A DNA stretch of 36,009 nucleotides from Actinomycetota bacterium (lineage in GTDB: Bacteria; Actinomycetota; Thermoleophilia; RBG-16-64-13). The stretch lies in assembly GCA_016278725.1 (NCBI GenBank), contig JADQBG010000019.1, positions 1 to 36,009 on the forward strand. The letters are read 5' to 3'. Each line of letters opens with the position of its first letter. Within the stretch, counting starts at the first letter, position 1. The notes below the pieces were generated by a model that saw only the letters and a program-made list of their open reading frames with translations, was not told the origin of the DNA and made no database searches. Made by a program: the position numbers and the translations under genes. Below are positions 15,166 to 22,532 of the stretch, in pieces.

Positions 15166-15605
15166 CGCTTCTCGCCTCCACCGTCCGCGTACTGGAGCAC
15201 GCCGTCAAGGGGACGCCCGGCGGGCACGGCACCTTCGGCGCTGCGCCGCCATACAGACCATACGATCAGCACCATGAACGCGACTTCCATGGCCGCGAAG
15301 AACAGGTAATGGAGATCCAGTGACCCACCGCCGACGACAAACACGGTGGTGACCGCCGCGGCCGTCGTGTTCGCCCAGCGGTTGGCCGCGCCGTGCAAGA
15401 CGCGGGACACGAAGATCATGGCAATCGGGATCTCCAGGAGAATCGCGAACCCCAGAAGAAGCCCCTCGGTGATCTGCACGCCCGCCTGTCCGGCCCACAA
15501 CTCCTGCAAGGCTCCAGGATTGATGAAGGTCAGAATGTCGGCGAAGACCATGTTGAACATGACGACAACCCAGAGTGTCGAGAGTCGTGTGCCCGTGTCG
15601 TTCAT
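15162..15605 (-). CDS. DUF6326 family membrane protein
   Basis: A 147-residue protein with four membrane helices. The blocks RLSTLWVVVMFNMVFADILT, EGLLLGFAILLEIPIAMIFV, ANRWANTTAAAVTTVFVVGG and LDLHYLFFAAMEVAFMVLIV match DUF6326 over the full length. The ATG at 15605 has AGGAGGT 5 bases upstream. DUF6326 and DUF4386 genes are commonly adjacent, as here; the pair is likely one functional unit of unknown role. Confidence 0.88.
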   Translation of the reverse strand: MNDTGTRLSTLWVVVMFNMVFADILTFINPGALQELWAGQAGVQITEGLLLGFAILLEIPIAMIFVSRVLHGAANRWANTTAAAVTTVFVVGGGSLDLHYLFFAAMEVAFMVLIVWSVWRRSAEGAVPAGRPLDGVLQYADGGGEKR

Positions 15606-15875
15606 TGCGTTGACCTCCTACTCGGCGGGTCTCGACAGCACTCCAAGGACAACTGTATAGGCAGAAAGGATTAGTTCACCCGGCCAAGGGAGGAGTCTTA
15701 TCCTGGCCATGGACGGGGGTTTAACCTTGGGCCGAGTGGCCAGCTGATAACCCTGCATCTGGCGGGTCCTGTGGCGCCGCTTCATACCTATGCTCGAATC
15801 AGGAGAACCGTCGCGTCTCGAGATGAGGGGAGAGTCAAATGAAAGCACTCGTACCGGGCGATCCACCAGAGCAGC

Positions 15876-16415
15876 ATGACCGCCATGTACCTCATCACCT
15901 ACGTGATCTTCGGGATCGTCTTGGCCGTCCTGTCACTCTCGCTCTACCGCCGCATGAGGGACGCGACGCCGGTGCTGATGCAGGTTGCCACCGCCGTGGG
16001 ACTCATCTGGGCGGTCGCCCTCGTGGCAAGCGGGCTGATCTTCAACTTCGGCGCGGAGACGGTCGCCGACCTCTACGGCGCCCATCCCGATCAAGCTGTC
16101 GCGGTCTGGCAGGCGATCGAGCCGGTGACTGAGGGGCTCGGAGGGGCCGCCGGTGAAATCCTCGGCGGCTTGTGGATGCTACTCGTCAGCGGGGCAGTTC
16201 TGCGCACGCGGGCTCTGCCCAAGAGCCTCGGCTGGCTGGGAGCGGCGATCGGCCTGCTCGGTATCGTCTCGGTCGTTCCGGCTCTGAGGGACGCCGGAAT
16301 GGCCTTCGGCCTGCTGCAGATCGTGTGGTTCGCGTGGACCGGCATCGTGATGCTTCGCACGACCGAGCCCGAGGTGGAGCGCGTGGTTCCGAGCCCCGAG
16401 GTCGCACCGGTCTAA
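15876..16415 (+). CDS. DUF4386-like membrane protein, N-terminally short
   Basis: A 179-residue membrane protein starting at ATG 15876 (or 15885). It contains MYLITYVIFGIVLAVLSLSL, AVGLIWAVALVASGLIFNFG, GEILGGLWMLLVSGAVLRTR, LGWLGAAIGLLGIVSVVPAL and FGLLQIVWFAWTGIVMLR. The second half fits the C-terminal part of DUF4386-like proteins, while the usual N-terminal helix is missing, so it may be a shortened copy. An out-of-frame ATG at 15839 begins a short reading frame that does not look coding. It is divergent from the DUF6326/DUF4386 pair. Confidence 0.7.
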   Translation: MTAMYLITYVIFGIVLAVLSLSLYRRMRDATPVLMQVATAVGLIWAVALVASGLIFNFGAETVADLYGAHPDQAVAVWQAIEPVTEGLGGAAGEILGGLWMLLVSGAVLRTRALPKSLGWLGAAIGLLGIVSVVPALRDAGMAFGLLQIVWFAWTGIVMLRTTEPEVERVVPSPEVAPV

Positions 16416-16493
16416 ACCGAAACTGGCTGGGACGGCTGGATTGTCAAGCCGGATCTCGCTGACGCGGAACTTCAGCGGAGTGGAGGTACGGGC

Positions 16494-17261
16494 GTGGATA
16501 CCTGGAAGTTCTTCGCGATCACTCACGCCGATCACGTCGTCTGCAACCCAACGAGTATCGGCAAGCTCGACGAGCTGATCGCACTCCTCGACCCGCCGCC
16601 CAGTCTGCGCATCCTCGACGTTGCCTGTGGCAAGGGCGAGTTGCTCCTGCGCATTGCCGAGCACTACGACAAGACTGACAGCCACGGGCACGGCTTGGAC
16701 GCGGTGGCGATCGACATCAGCCCGCACTTCATCGCCGACCTCCGCGACAAGCACCAGCTCCGCGCTCCGACGGCCCGCCTCGAAGTGCTCGAGATGGACG
16801 GGGCTGAGTACAAGGCGCCGTCCGACAGTTTCGACCTGACGATGTGCGTCGGCGCGAGCTGGGTATTTGGCGGATTGGAGGGAACGCTTCGCTACCTGGC
16901 CGCCGCTACACGTTCGGGCGGGGAGGTGCTTGTCGGCGAACCGTTTTGGATCGCCGAGCCGCCCGCCGAGTACCTCGAATACTCGGGCCTCAAGCGCGAC
17001 CAGTTCGGCAGCCACGAGAGCAACGTGGAGGCGGGCGTTGCAGCGGGGCTCATGCCTTGGCTGGCCCTCGTGAGCAACGGCGAGGAGTGGGATCGTTATG
17101 AGACGCTCCAATGGCGAGCCGCCGCTCGATACGCGCGGGCGCACCCGGAGGACCCGGACACGGCGGAGCTTCTCGACCGAGTCGAGCACAGCCGTCGCGA
17201 GTACCTGCGCTGGGGGCGCACGATTCTCGGCTGGTCGCTGTACCTTTTCGCGAAGCCGTGA
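16494..17261 (+). CDS. Class I SAM-dependent methyltransferase
   Basis: A 255-residue protein starting at GTG 16494 with GGAGGT 8 bases upstream. It shows the class I Rossmann fold order: motif I LRILDVACGKGELLLRIA (residues about 38-55), the acidic end of strand 2 in DAVAIDISPHFI, motif II region LEVLEMDGAEYK, then SFDLTMCVGASWVFGG and GGEVLVGEPFWIAEPP. Substrate specificity cannot be told from sequence; small-molecule methyltransferases with such WVFGG motifs are common. Its stop codon lies only about 12 bp from an integrase remnant, so a recombination junction may be present here. Confidence 0.9.
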   Translation: MDTWKFFAITHADHVVCNPTSIGKLDELIALLDPPPSLRILDVACGKGELLLRIAEHYDKTDSHGHGLDAVAIDISPHFIADLRDKHQLRAPTARLEVLEMDGAEYKAPSDSFDLTMCVGASWVFGGLEGTLRYLAAATRSGGEVLVGEPFWIAEPPAEYLEYSGLKRDQFGSHESNVEAGVAAGLMPWLALVSNGEEWDRYETLQWRAAARYARAHPEDPDTAELLDRVEHSRREYLRWGRTILGWSLYLFAKP

Positions 17262-17272
17262 GCGCGACTCGG

Positions 17273-17340
17273 AATGGGCACGCGACCTACCAGGTGACGG
17301 CCGACATCCATGCGCACGTGGCGCCCGGGGCGGACCTAAC
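17273..17340 (+). pseudogene. Remnant of a tyrosine-recombinase C-terminus
   Basis: The stretch NGHATYQVTADIHAHVAPG matches the end of phage-type integrases (LGHxTYQxTADxYAHVAP), and is closely related to the second remnant at 22.3 kb. The expected nucleophile Tyr is a His (CAT) here. Nothing of the rest of the integrase is present on either side; it is a recombination scar. Confidence 0.7.
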
Positions 17341-17377
17341 GAACGTCTTCCCCATACCAGAGCGCAGTAGCATTCTC

Positions 17378-17566
17378 TCAAGCTGCCGGGTCAGGATCGA
17401 GCCAGTTGCCCGCCTCGTGCTCCTTGCATAGCACCGGTTCCGCGAACGCCTCTAGACGCCGGAGTTCCTCGGGGCCGAGCGTCACATGCGCTCCGCAAGC
17501 TTCGCACCTAGATTTGGTGCTGCCCCCTTTATCTAACCAGTTGGACATCTGATCGAGACCCACCAC
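17378..17566 (-). CDS. Small Cys-rich (zinc-ribbon-like) protein
   Basis: A 62-residue protein. GTG 17566 is preceded by GGAGAAAGGG, a plausible ribosome-binding site. It carries RCEACGAH and, 20 residues on, VLCKEHEAG. The pairs CxxC and CxxH could bind one zinc ion. It has the same layout as the next small protein upstream (CxxCG, then a loop, then CxEH). The function is unknown; this could be a DNA- or RNA-binding knuckle or an adaptor. Confidence 0.55.
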   Translation of the reverse strand: MVGLDQMSNWLDKGGSTKSRCEACGAHVTLGPEELRRLEAFAEPVLCKEHEAGNWLDPDPAA

Positions 17567-17628
17567 GAATTTCCCTTTCTCCTGTCATGAGCAACAAAGT
17601 GGGAGCGGAGAGCGTTGGCAGTACGCCC

Positions 17629-17841
17629 CTACCACGTAGAGAAGAGGCCATGCTTCGAGACGGAGGTCCACTCGAGAAGGTGCTCGCGTCCGTGCTCGGC
17701 GCACAGGAAGCACTCCCCTACCGCGCTTTGAGCTTCACCGGTGTCGTCCTCGACGGGCAGGGGCTGTCCGCAGACGATGCAGAAACCCGGCGCCTGGCTT
17801 TCAGCTTCCCAAGGCACGACTCGTGGCCACTCAAAGACCAT
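17629..17841 (-). CDS. Small Cys-rich (zinc-ribbon-like) protein
   Basis: A 70-residue protein. ATG 17841 has GGGAGG 6 bases upstream, which is why I choose it over the longer frame to 17931. It contains GFCIVCGQPLPVEDD and, after a loop, ECFLCAEHGREH, so CxxC plus CxxCxxH. The layout resembles the neighbouring 62-residue protein, which suggests a tandem pair of related small metal-binding proteins. Possible functions are not clear from sequence. Confidence 0.55.
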   Translation of the reverse strand: MVFEWPRVVPWEAESQAPGFCIVCGQPLPVEDDTGEAQSAVGECFLCAEHGREHLLEWTSVSKHGLFSTW

Positions 17842-18119
17842 CCTGGCCCTCCCTCTGCCGGCTCCTCGCCTTTCCTGGACATGCTCGGGGGCGTCTCCGG
17901 TTTCTGCTCGAGCCCGAAGACGCCCCCACAAGAAGGGACAATGAGAGAAGCTCAGCGTTCTCTACTCTCACCCAATCGGCAGGGAGGAGAACAACTTGAG
18001 GGCGATTTGTTCTGAAACGAAAATGTCTACTAGTAGGATACGGCCTGGTCAAGGGAATTCACGGAAATCCCTAGGAGGAGTGTTTCTTTCTCCGTCGAAA
18101 GGCCGCCCAGACGAAGACC

Positions 18120-18809
18120 GTGGGGAAGGGCAAGGAGAAGCGAAACGTCGCGGCACTCACCAAGGCGCCGCGACAGGAGCAGCAGCCGGTCGTGCCCTTG
18201 ACGGTGAAGCAGGGGGAGCTCCTCTTGAAAGCCGTGGCCGAGGATCGCCTGCGGGCGCTCTGGACGGTCTTCCTCCTCACCGGTCTCAGGCGGGGAGAGG
18301 CCCTTGGGCTTCGCTGGCAGGACGTGGACCTTGACCGGGCCACGCTCACGGTAATGCAGTCGCTTCAGCGCCAGACGAGGAAGGGCCTCGTATTCGTGGA
18401 GCCCAAGTCGCGCTCCTCGCGGCGGACCATCCCCCTGCCGGCCATGGCGGTCCAGGCTCTGCGGGAACACAGCCGGCGGATGGCTGAAGAGCGTCTCCGG
18501 GTGGGGCCTGAGTGGGAGGACTCTGGCCTCGTGTTCGTGGACCCGTTTGGCGCGCCCATCGATCCCGACGGGGTGACGGATCAGCTGAAGGTCATCCTCG
18601 AGGGCGCGGGCCTTCCCTCCGACCGGCCGGTACACAAGCTCCGGCACTCCTGCGCCTCGGTGCTCATCTCGCAGAAGGTGGACGCCCTCGTGGTGAAAGA
18701 AGTCCTGGGGCACTCCCAGGTCTCCCTCACGCTCTCGGTCTACGCGCACCTCTTCCCCGGGGCCGACCGGGTGGCGGCTAGTGCGATGGATGCGGCGTTC
18801 GGGGGGTGA
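18120..18809 (+). CDS. Tyrosine recombinase (phage-type integrase), catalytic domain only
   Basis: The 229-residue frame from GTG 18120 has a complete catalytic set: Arg57 in TGLRRGEALGL, Lys96 in VEPKSRSSRRTIPLP, His172 and Arg175 in VHKLRHSCASVL, His198 in VLGHSQVSLTLS and the nucleophile Tyr208 in SVYAHLFP. The core-binding N-terminal SAM-like domain (usually about 150 residues) is missing: a TAG lies in frame a short way upstream, and only about 25 residues (ending RNVAALT) of the linker remain. It is therefore probably a truncated, non-functional integrase, although the catalytic part is well preserved. Other integrase scars at 17.3 and 22.3 kb mark the region as a hotspot. Confidence 0.88.
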   Translation: MGKGKEKRNVAALTKAPRQEQQPVVPLTVKQGELLLKAVAEDRLRALWTVFLLTGLRRGEALGLRWQDVDLDRATLTVMQSLQRQTRKGLVFVEPKSRSSRRTIPLPAMAVQALREHSRRMAEERLRVGPEWEDSGLVFVDPFGAPIDPDGVTDQLKVILEGAGLPSDRPVHKLRHSCASVLISQKVDALVVKEVLGHSQVSLTLSVYAHLFPGADRVAASAMDAAFGG

Positions 18810-18886
18810 GGGGTAATTCAATTCTCATCAACGAAATACGCTGCCAGACGTAGACGGTGACGCGCGATTGGCCCCCCGGCTAGCCC

Positions 18887-19258
18887 CTACTTCAGTTGGG
18901 CGGGCAGCTCGACAGTTGCAAGGTGCTCATACTTGGCGAGCTCTCGGGGATCGAATCTGGCGCACTCGTATCGAGCTCTCCGGCTCAGTTTGTAGAGTTG
19001 CAGGTACGTGTCTGCGGCCTGGCCGGCCCCCAGATTCTTGAGGAGCATCTGTCGATCGTCGTGATTCCGCGCCCGCTTGCCTCTCTTCGCAAGAAACTCA
19101 TTAGAGATGTGGACCGCACTGTAGAAGATCAGCGACATCGACCAGTCGCTCCATTGTGACTTCGTGCCGTCGATTCGCCGGTACAGGCCTTGGTTGTGGG
19201 CGACTTGGTTGGCATAGTCGGACTGTGAAGGGTGGGGGCGAGGTTGCGTGGGGCTCAT
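18887..19258 (-). CDS. HEPN-like protein, last gene of a three-gene cassette
   Basis: A 123-residue helical protein: DYANQVAHNQGLYRRID, WSDWSMSLIFYSAVHISNEF, then KRGKRARNHDDRQMLLKNLG and a long helix QAADTYLQLYKLSRRARYEC. The Y/F-rich helix, then R-x(6)-H (R...NH, residues about 59-66), is the typical layout of HEPN domains, which are often RNA-cutting toxins or antiphage effectors. I classify this from pattern only; it is not a proven HEPN. The ATG overlaps the previous gene's stop by four bases (ATGA), so it is translationally coupled to the unknown protein. Confidence 0.6.
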   Translation of the reverse strand: MSPTQPRPHPSQSDYANQVAHNQGLYRRIDGTKSQWSDWSMSLIFYSAVHISNEFLAKRGKRARNHDDRQMLLKNLGAGQAADTYLQLYKLSRRARYECARFDPRELAKYEHLATVELPAQLK

Positions 19259-19704
19259 AGTGCGACTGCCGAAAACTCTGCCAAGTCAGGTTCGCCTATC
19301 CGTCGGAAGACTACATCGACATCGAGAAACAGATCGCTTCCAAGGTCTTCGACGAGCGGTGAGCGTAGATGGAAGGCGGCATATTCTTGTTCGTAGTCCC
19401 ACTCTTCCCCTACCACGACCACCGAAAGCTCACCTAGCCTCGACGGATCGTATCGCCAGAAGACTTCTGCCTCGGGCCATTCGGCCTTCAACCGCTTCGC
19501 GTATGCATAGGCAACCCTGTGGGCTTCTTCTTCTTGCTTGAGGGAAATGGCAGGGGTCATAGTTGAGAGTGAGGCGTTGAGGACAGTTGGCATTGCATAA
19601 GCGGTGGCCCCTCGTCGAAGGCGTCTTACAGTAAGGCCAGTACCCTGAGTGGCGGACCGTCTACCACCTTGTCCCGGAGAGATACTAGCCCATTGTGACT
19701 TCAT
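19255..19704 (-). CDS. Unknown protein, middle gene of the DUF3467-like/HEPN-like cassette
   Basis: I place the start at ATG 19704, where GGAGG lies 6 bases upstream; this gives 149 residues and a 20-bp overlap with the preceding gene. The first 50 residues are basic and probably disordered (QGGRRSATQGTGLTVRRLRR). The rest is a compact alpha/beta domain: KQEEEAHRVAYAYAKRLKAE, AEVFWRYDPSRLGELSVVVV, then YEQEYAAFHLRSPLVEDLG and FLDVDVVFRRI. I do not recognise its family. The D-x-D pair in LFLDVDVVF recalls nucleotidyltransferase-like folds, but the usual GS motif is absent. Tight coupling to the HEPN-like gene suggests an antitoxin or partner. Confidence 0.55.
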   Translation of the reverse strand: MKSQWASISPGQGGRRSATQGTGLTVRRLRRGATAYAMPTVLNASLSTMTPAISLKQEEEAHRVAYAYAKRLKAEWPEAEVFWRYDPSRLGELSVVVVGEEWDYEQEYAAFHLRSPLVEDLGSDLFLDVDVVFRRIGEPDLAEFSAVAL

Positions 19705-20020
19705 CGGCATCCTCCGAGCCAAGATTGAGGTTGTTTAGTAGGCCGATCAGCGGCTGAACGAGAGTCGAGGGGACAGTGACGGAAGCAACAACTTGAGGGG
19801 TCAGCCCTCGTTCGGCCAGGTCCTGCTCAGGATCTCCAGTGGACTGGGTGATATCTAGTGGTAGTCGTATCTGCGCGAAGACGAACGTTACCTCCTGGTT
19901 CAGCTCATTTACGAGGACGTGGTTGGAGTAGATGGATGGCGGCGGTTCCCCAGCTATTGGATTGATCTTAACCTGGCCCGAGTAGCGCGGGGCCCTTTGT
20001 TGCTTCTCAACGTCGCCCAT
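19685..20020 (-). CDS. DUF3467-like protein, first gene of the cassette
   Basis: A 111-residue protein from ATG 20020. It begins MGDVEKQQRAPRYSGQVKIN and contains PPPSIYSNHVLVNELNQEVT, FVFAQIRLPLD and a C-terminal VVASVTVPSTLVQPLIGLLN. The order YSNHxxV, F-x-F-x-Q and V-x-S-V-T-V-P-S-x-L-x-x-x-L-x-x-L-L is the DUF3467 pattern. The function of DUF3467 is unknown. It starts the three-gene minus-strand set with overlapping ends, so these proteins are probably made together. Confidence 0.72.
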   Translation of the reverse strand: MGDVEKQQRAPRYSGQVKINPIAGEPPPSIYSNHVLVNELNQEVTFVFAQIRLPLDITQSTGDPEQDLAERGLTPQVVASVTVPSTLVQPLIGLLNNLNLGSEDADEVTMG

Positions 20021-20166
20021 AAAGTGTTCCCCTTAACCCCTCGTGTTTTTCCCATTCATGTTTTCTCTCTGCAGCAGTGGGATGCTTCCCCTATAACACG
20101 GCGATTAGAACGAAAACGCCGAACGGCGCACGCACTCTCGCGCGAGGCCCGATGTCACCTTGCCCG

Positions 20167-20907
20167 TCATCCGCCGGCCGATTCGCTTTCCCAGTAGCCA
20201 TCGCGGAGTTGGATCACGTTGCTTAGAAGCTGGGCGGCCTCACCGCGCGTCATCGGCGCCCAGGGACTTACATACGTGCCTACAGGGATTCCGGGAGCCC
20301 CGGTATAGACGATGCCGTCCAGGAAGCCGCTTTGGTAGGCTATTGCCGAGGGTGTGCCGTGCGCGGGGTCGAAGTCTCCCCACGGTTCGTAGAGCTGGCT
20401 ATCCCACTGGATGAGCCAGGGATGTTGGGCTTCGGTAGCTCGCACCGTCATGGTTATCGCCTGAGCCCGAGTCGCGGGCGCCCAAGGTGAGAACGTGTGG
20501 CTGGTTGTGCCCCTTATGATGCCGTGCTGCCAGGCGGCGCTCACGAAGTCGTGGGGGTATAGGCTCTCGGGAGAGTCAGGCATTCCAAAGTCCGTGAACG
20601 GCGGAAGCGCCATGTCCCCGCGCACGAGCTCATCTAGGCGAGTCCATTCGTCAGAAGCAATCATCAGGAGGATCATCTTCGCGAGTTGAGCCCTGAGGAC
20701 TGGGTTCTCGGGACGGAAGGTCCCATCTGAATACCCATCGACCACATCCCGATCAACCAGAATCTGGATGGCGTCGGCGAACTGATGACCGTACGGTACG
20801 TCCGTGAAGGCGTGGTCGGCCGTCGAGGCAACCGCCGTGACGGGCAACACCGCAAGACCAAGTACGAGGACGACGCCTGTTACCAGCATATTTACGGCCC
20901 TTTTCAT
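20167..20907 (-). CDS. Secreted SLH-domain protein
   Basis: A 246-residue protein with a signal peptide (MKRAVNMLVTGVVLVLGLAV, cleavage near VAS) and three SLH modules at about residues 35-90, 105-160 and 175-240. The first contains the most typical sequence, VDGYSDGTFRPENPVLRAQL. The second has HGIIRGTTSHTFSPWAPATR and the third has GIPVGTYVSPWAPMTRGEAA. The product should sit on the cell surface, bound to cell-wall polymers; nothing other than SLH modules is present. GAAGGGAAGGG upstream is the ribosome-binding site. It is upstream of the three-gene cassette, on the same strand, 147 bp away. Confidence 0.85.
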   Translation of the reverse strand: MKRAVNMLVTGVVLVLGLAVLPVTAVASTADHAFTDVPYGHQFADAIQILVDRDVVDGYSDGTFRPENPVLRAQLAKMILLMIASDEWTRLDELVRGDMALPPFTDFGMPDSPESLYPHDFVSAAWQHGIIRGTTSHTFSPWAPATRAQAITMTVRATEAQHPWLIQWDSQLYEPWGDFDPAHGTPSAIAYQSGFLDGIVYTGAPGIPVGTYVSPWAPMTRGEAAQLLSNVIQLRDGYWESESAGG

Positions 20908-21197
20908 GGACCCTTCCCTTCTCCGAGTGCCTCTGGCCGCGCCGGAGGCGTCATGTGCGTCGATGCCGATCAGCCGAAGAATGCTGCGTGCTTGTCAGCT
21001 TCGCCTCGCAGCGACCCTACCAGCATTGGCGCCCCCGGGTCCTTTCGTCCGCCTACGCTGAGCCGACGCTGGTCGAAGTTTGATTCTTCCACCCCTACCG
21101 TACAGGGAAGTCCACTCGTTGGGAACGGCGTCGCGGCCTCCCGCTCAAGAAGTACAAGCTCCAGGGCGATAAACGGAGGAAAACCGGCGGAGGCAGC

Positions 21198-21893
21198 ATG
21201 CAATCCAGAAAGCAGCGCGAGCGTACGATCGATGACATCGCGAACGCCGCGTATGGGCTCGCCCTCATCGCCTTTGCGTACGGCTGGCTCACCGCGGGGA
21301 TCGGAGTGGGGCTCCTGCTGGGGGCTGGCGTCATCGCTATGGTTCTGGCGGGAATGTACTTCTGGCGGAGTCGGCGTGACACGCGACTACTCGCAGCCGA
21401 TCTGCCGGCGCTCGACCGACTGAGCGGCGAGGCGTTCGAAGAACATGTTGCCGTCCGCTTCCGTGGTCTAGGCTACCGGGTCAAGCTCACCCCCAACGGA
21501 GCCGACTTCGGCGCCGATCTCGTTCTAGAAAAAGACGGGGCGCGGACGGTGGTGCAGGCCAAGCGGTGGAAGAATGATGTGGGCGTGAAGGCCGTCCAGG
21601 AAGTGGTAGCGGCGAAAGCCCATTACCGAGCCCAACACGCTCTGGTGGTCACTAACAGCCGGTTCACGACGCAGGCAATCCAGCTCGCACGAAGCAACGG
21701 TGTTGAGCTCTGGGACCGCGACCGGCTTGCCCGGGAACTTTCGGGGGAAGCGGTGGAGGCCGAGGCCAACGCCTCCCCTCCCAATCCCGTCTGTCCTCGG
21801 TGCTCCGCGGAAATGGTTGAGCGGCAGGGGCCCCGCGGCCGCTTCTGGGGCTGCTCGCGCTTTCCGCAGTGCAGAGGCACGGTGTCTGCGTAA
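21198..21893 (+). CDS. Membrane-anchored Mrr-type nuclease with C4 zinc finger
   Basis: A 231-residue protein. Two N-terminal membrane helices (residues about 17-32 and 35-55) are followed by an Mrr-type restriction-endonuclease domain: LSGEAFEEHVAVRFRGLGY, then GADFGADLVLEKDG and the catalytic TVVQAKRWKN (Asp107, Gln120, Lys122). VTNSRFTTQAIQLARSNGVE follows. The last 35 residues form a topoisomerase-type zinc finger with Cys199, Cys202, Cys219 and Cys225. Such membrane-tethered Mrr-like proteins are frequent in bacteria; the role may be defence against foreign DNA or DNA quality control, and is unproven. GGAGG is 7 bases upstream of the ATG. Confidence 0.9.
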   Translation: MQSRKQRERTIDDIANAAYGLALIAFAYGWLTAGIGVGLLLGAGVIAMVLAGMYFWRSRRDTRLLAADLPALDRLSGEAFEEHVAVRFRGLGYRVKLTPNGADFGADLVLEKDGARTVVQAKRWKNDVGVKAVQEVVAAKAHYRAQHALVVTNSRFTTQAIQLARSNGVELWDRDRLARELSGEAVEAEANASPPNPVCPRCSAEMVERQGPRGRFWGCSRFPQCRGTVSA

Positions 21894-21957
21894 CGACTGC
21901 AGCCGGCGCGCCCGCGATTCCTTCGTCCCTCCCCCACCGTCCCCCAACGTCCAGCGC

Positions 21958-21978
21958 GTTGGCAACCACGTTGGCAAC
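21958..21978. repeat. Two direct GTTGGCAAC repeats, left of the tRNA-Lys fragment
   Basis: GTTGGCAAC occurs at 21958-21966 and 21970-21978, spaced 12 bp start to start. A similar pair lies at 22188-22207 on the other side of the tRNA-Lys fragment. Each copy is itself a GTTG/CAAC palindrome. The layout resembles integrase arm-type sites around a core site. Confidence 0.6.
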
Positions 21979-22039
21979 CCGGCCGGCCGTTTCGGCCATT
22001 ACTTCAAAAAAGAAGGCCCGCGTATGCAGGCCTTTCAGG

Positions 22040-22081
22040 TGCGCCCGGAAGGATTCGAACCTTCGACCTTGGGATTAAGAG
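22040..22081 (-). other. 3' fragment of a tRNA-Lys(CTT) gene, attachment-site remnant
   Basis: On the minus strand the DNA reads anticodon loop CTCTTAA (anticodon CTT), then TCCCAAGGTCGAAGG, the T-arm GAAGGTTCGAATCCTTC, then acceptor 3' strand CGGGCGC and an A discriminator. CCA is not encoded. The 5' half is missing: the bases before the loop do not pair with TCCCA. Break points at the anticodon loop are typical of integrative elements using the 3' half of a tRNA gene as attachment site. Confidence 0.85.
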
Positions 22082-22187
22082 TGTAGGTAGGGCGGGTCTG
22101 AGCGGGTCCAGGGATGTCCATTTCGCCTGCTAGTCGGCGGTATTGGAGAGTGCTGCCGTCTGCCCTCGTCTAGGGGCGTATAGCTGG

Positions 22188-22207
22188 GTGGCAACCGCGT
22201 TGGCAAC
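22188..22207. repeat. GTGGCAAC/GTTGGCAAC repeats, right of the tRNA-Lys fragment
   Basis: GTGGCAAC (22188-22195) and GTTGGCAAC (22199-22207) followed by CCG copy the pair at 21958-21978 almost exactly, so the repeats flank the attachment-site remnant on both sides. Confidence 0.6.
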
Positions 22208-22257
22208 CCGCATCATGGTCGCACAAGCCGGAGGAATCACCAGAACCGGCGGCGAGC

Positions 22258-22413
22258 CTGCTCATCCCCCAAGGCGTCAGCTTGGAAATCGTGCAGGAGA
22301 CTCTGGGGCACTCCACCTACCAGATCACAGCCGACATCCGCGCGCACGTGGCGCCTGAGCTAAAGGAGGTGGCGGCGGATGCGATTGATCAGGCGCTTGG
22401 GCGGGATTGGTGA
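22258..22413 (+). pseudogene. C-terminal fragment of a tyrosine recombinase
   Basis: Fifty-one codons in frame encode LLIPQGVSLEIVQETLGHST, YQITADIRAHVAPELKEV and AADAIDQALGRDW before a TGA. This is the end of a phage-type integrase after the RHS box. No start codon or N-terminal part is present, and the place of the nucleophile Tyr (T-A-D-x-Y-A-H) is taken by Arg (CGC). It is about 175 bp from the tRNA-Lys fragment, so it probably belonged to the element that used this site. Confidence 0.85.
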
Positions 22414-22532
22414 GAATTGCCCACTATCCCGGCTCCACACCCAACTCCGCCCCACTAAGCCAGTCCATTCCCAGAAGCTTGCTCAGTAGAGCGGAGCGAA
22501 GCCGGATCGTTATCTAACAGTCAGCGAAGTCG

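Noticed and set aside
16179-17381. 400-codon minus-strand reading frame
   Set aside because: Shadow of the methyltransferase gene and its upstream neighbour; no signal for translation and no fold pattern.
21700-22086. Plus-strand reading frame ending in VRPEGFEPSTLGLRV
   Set aside because: This typical peptide is the translation of the tRNA-Lys 3' fragment, a well-known false protein; the DNA is a tRNA remnant.
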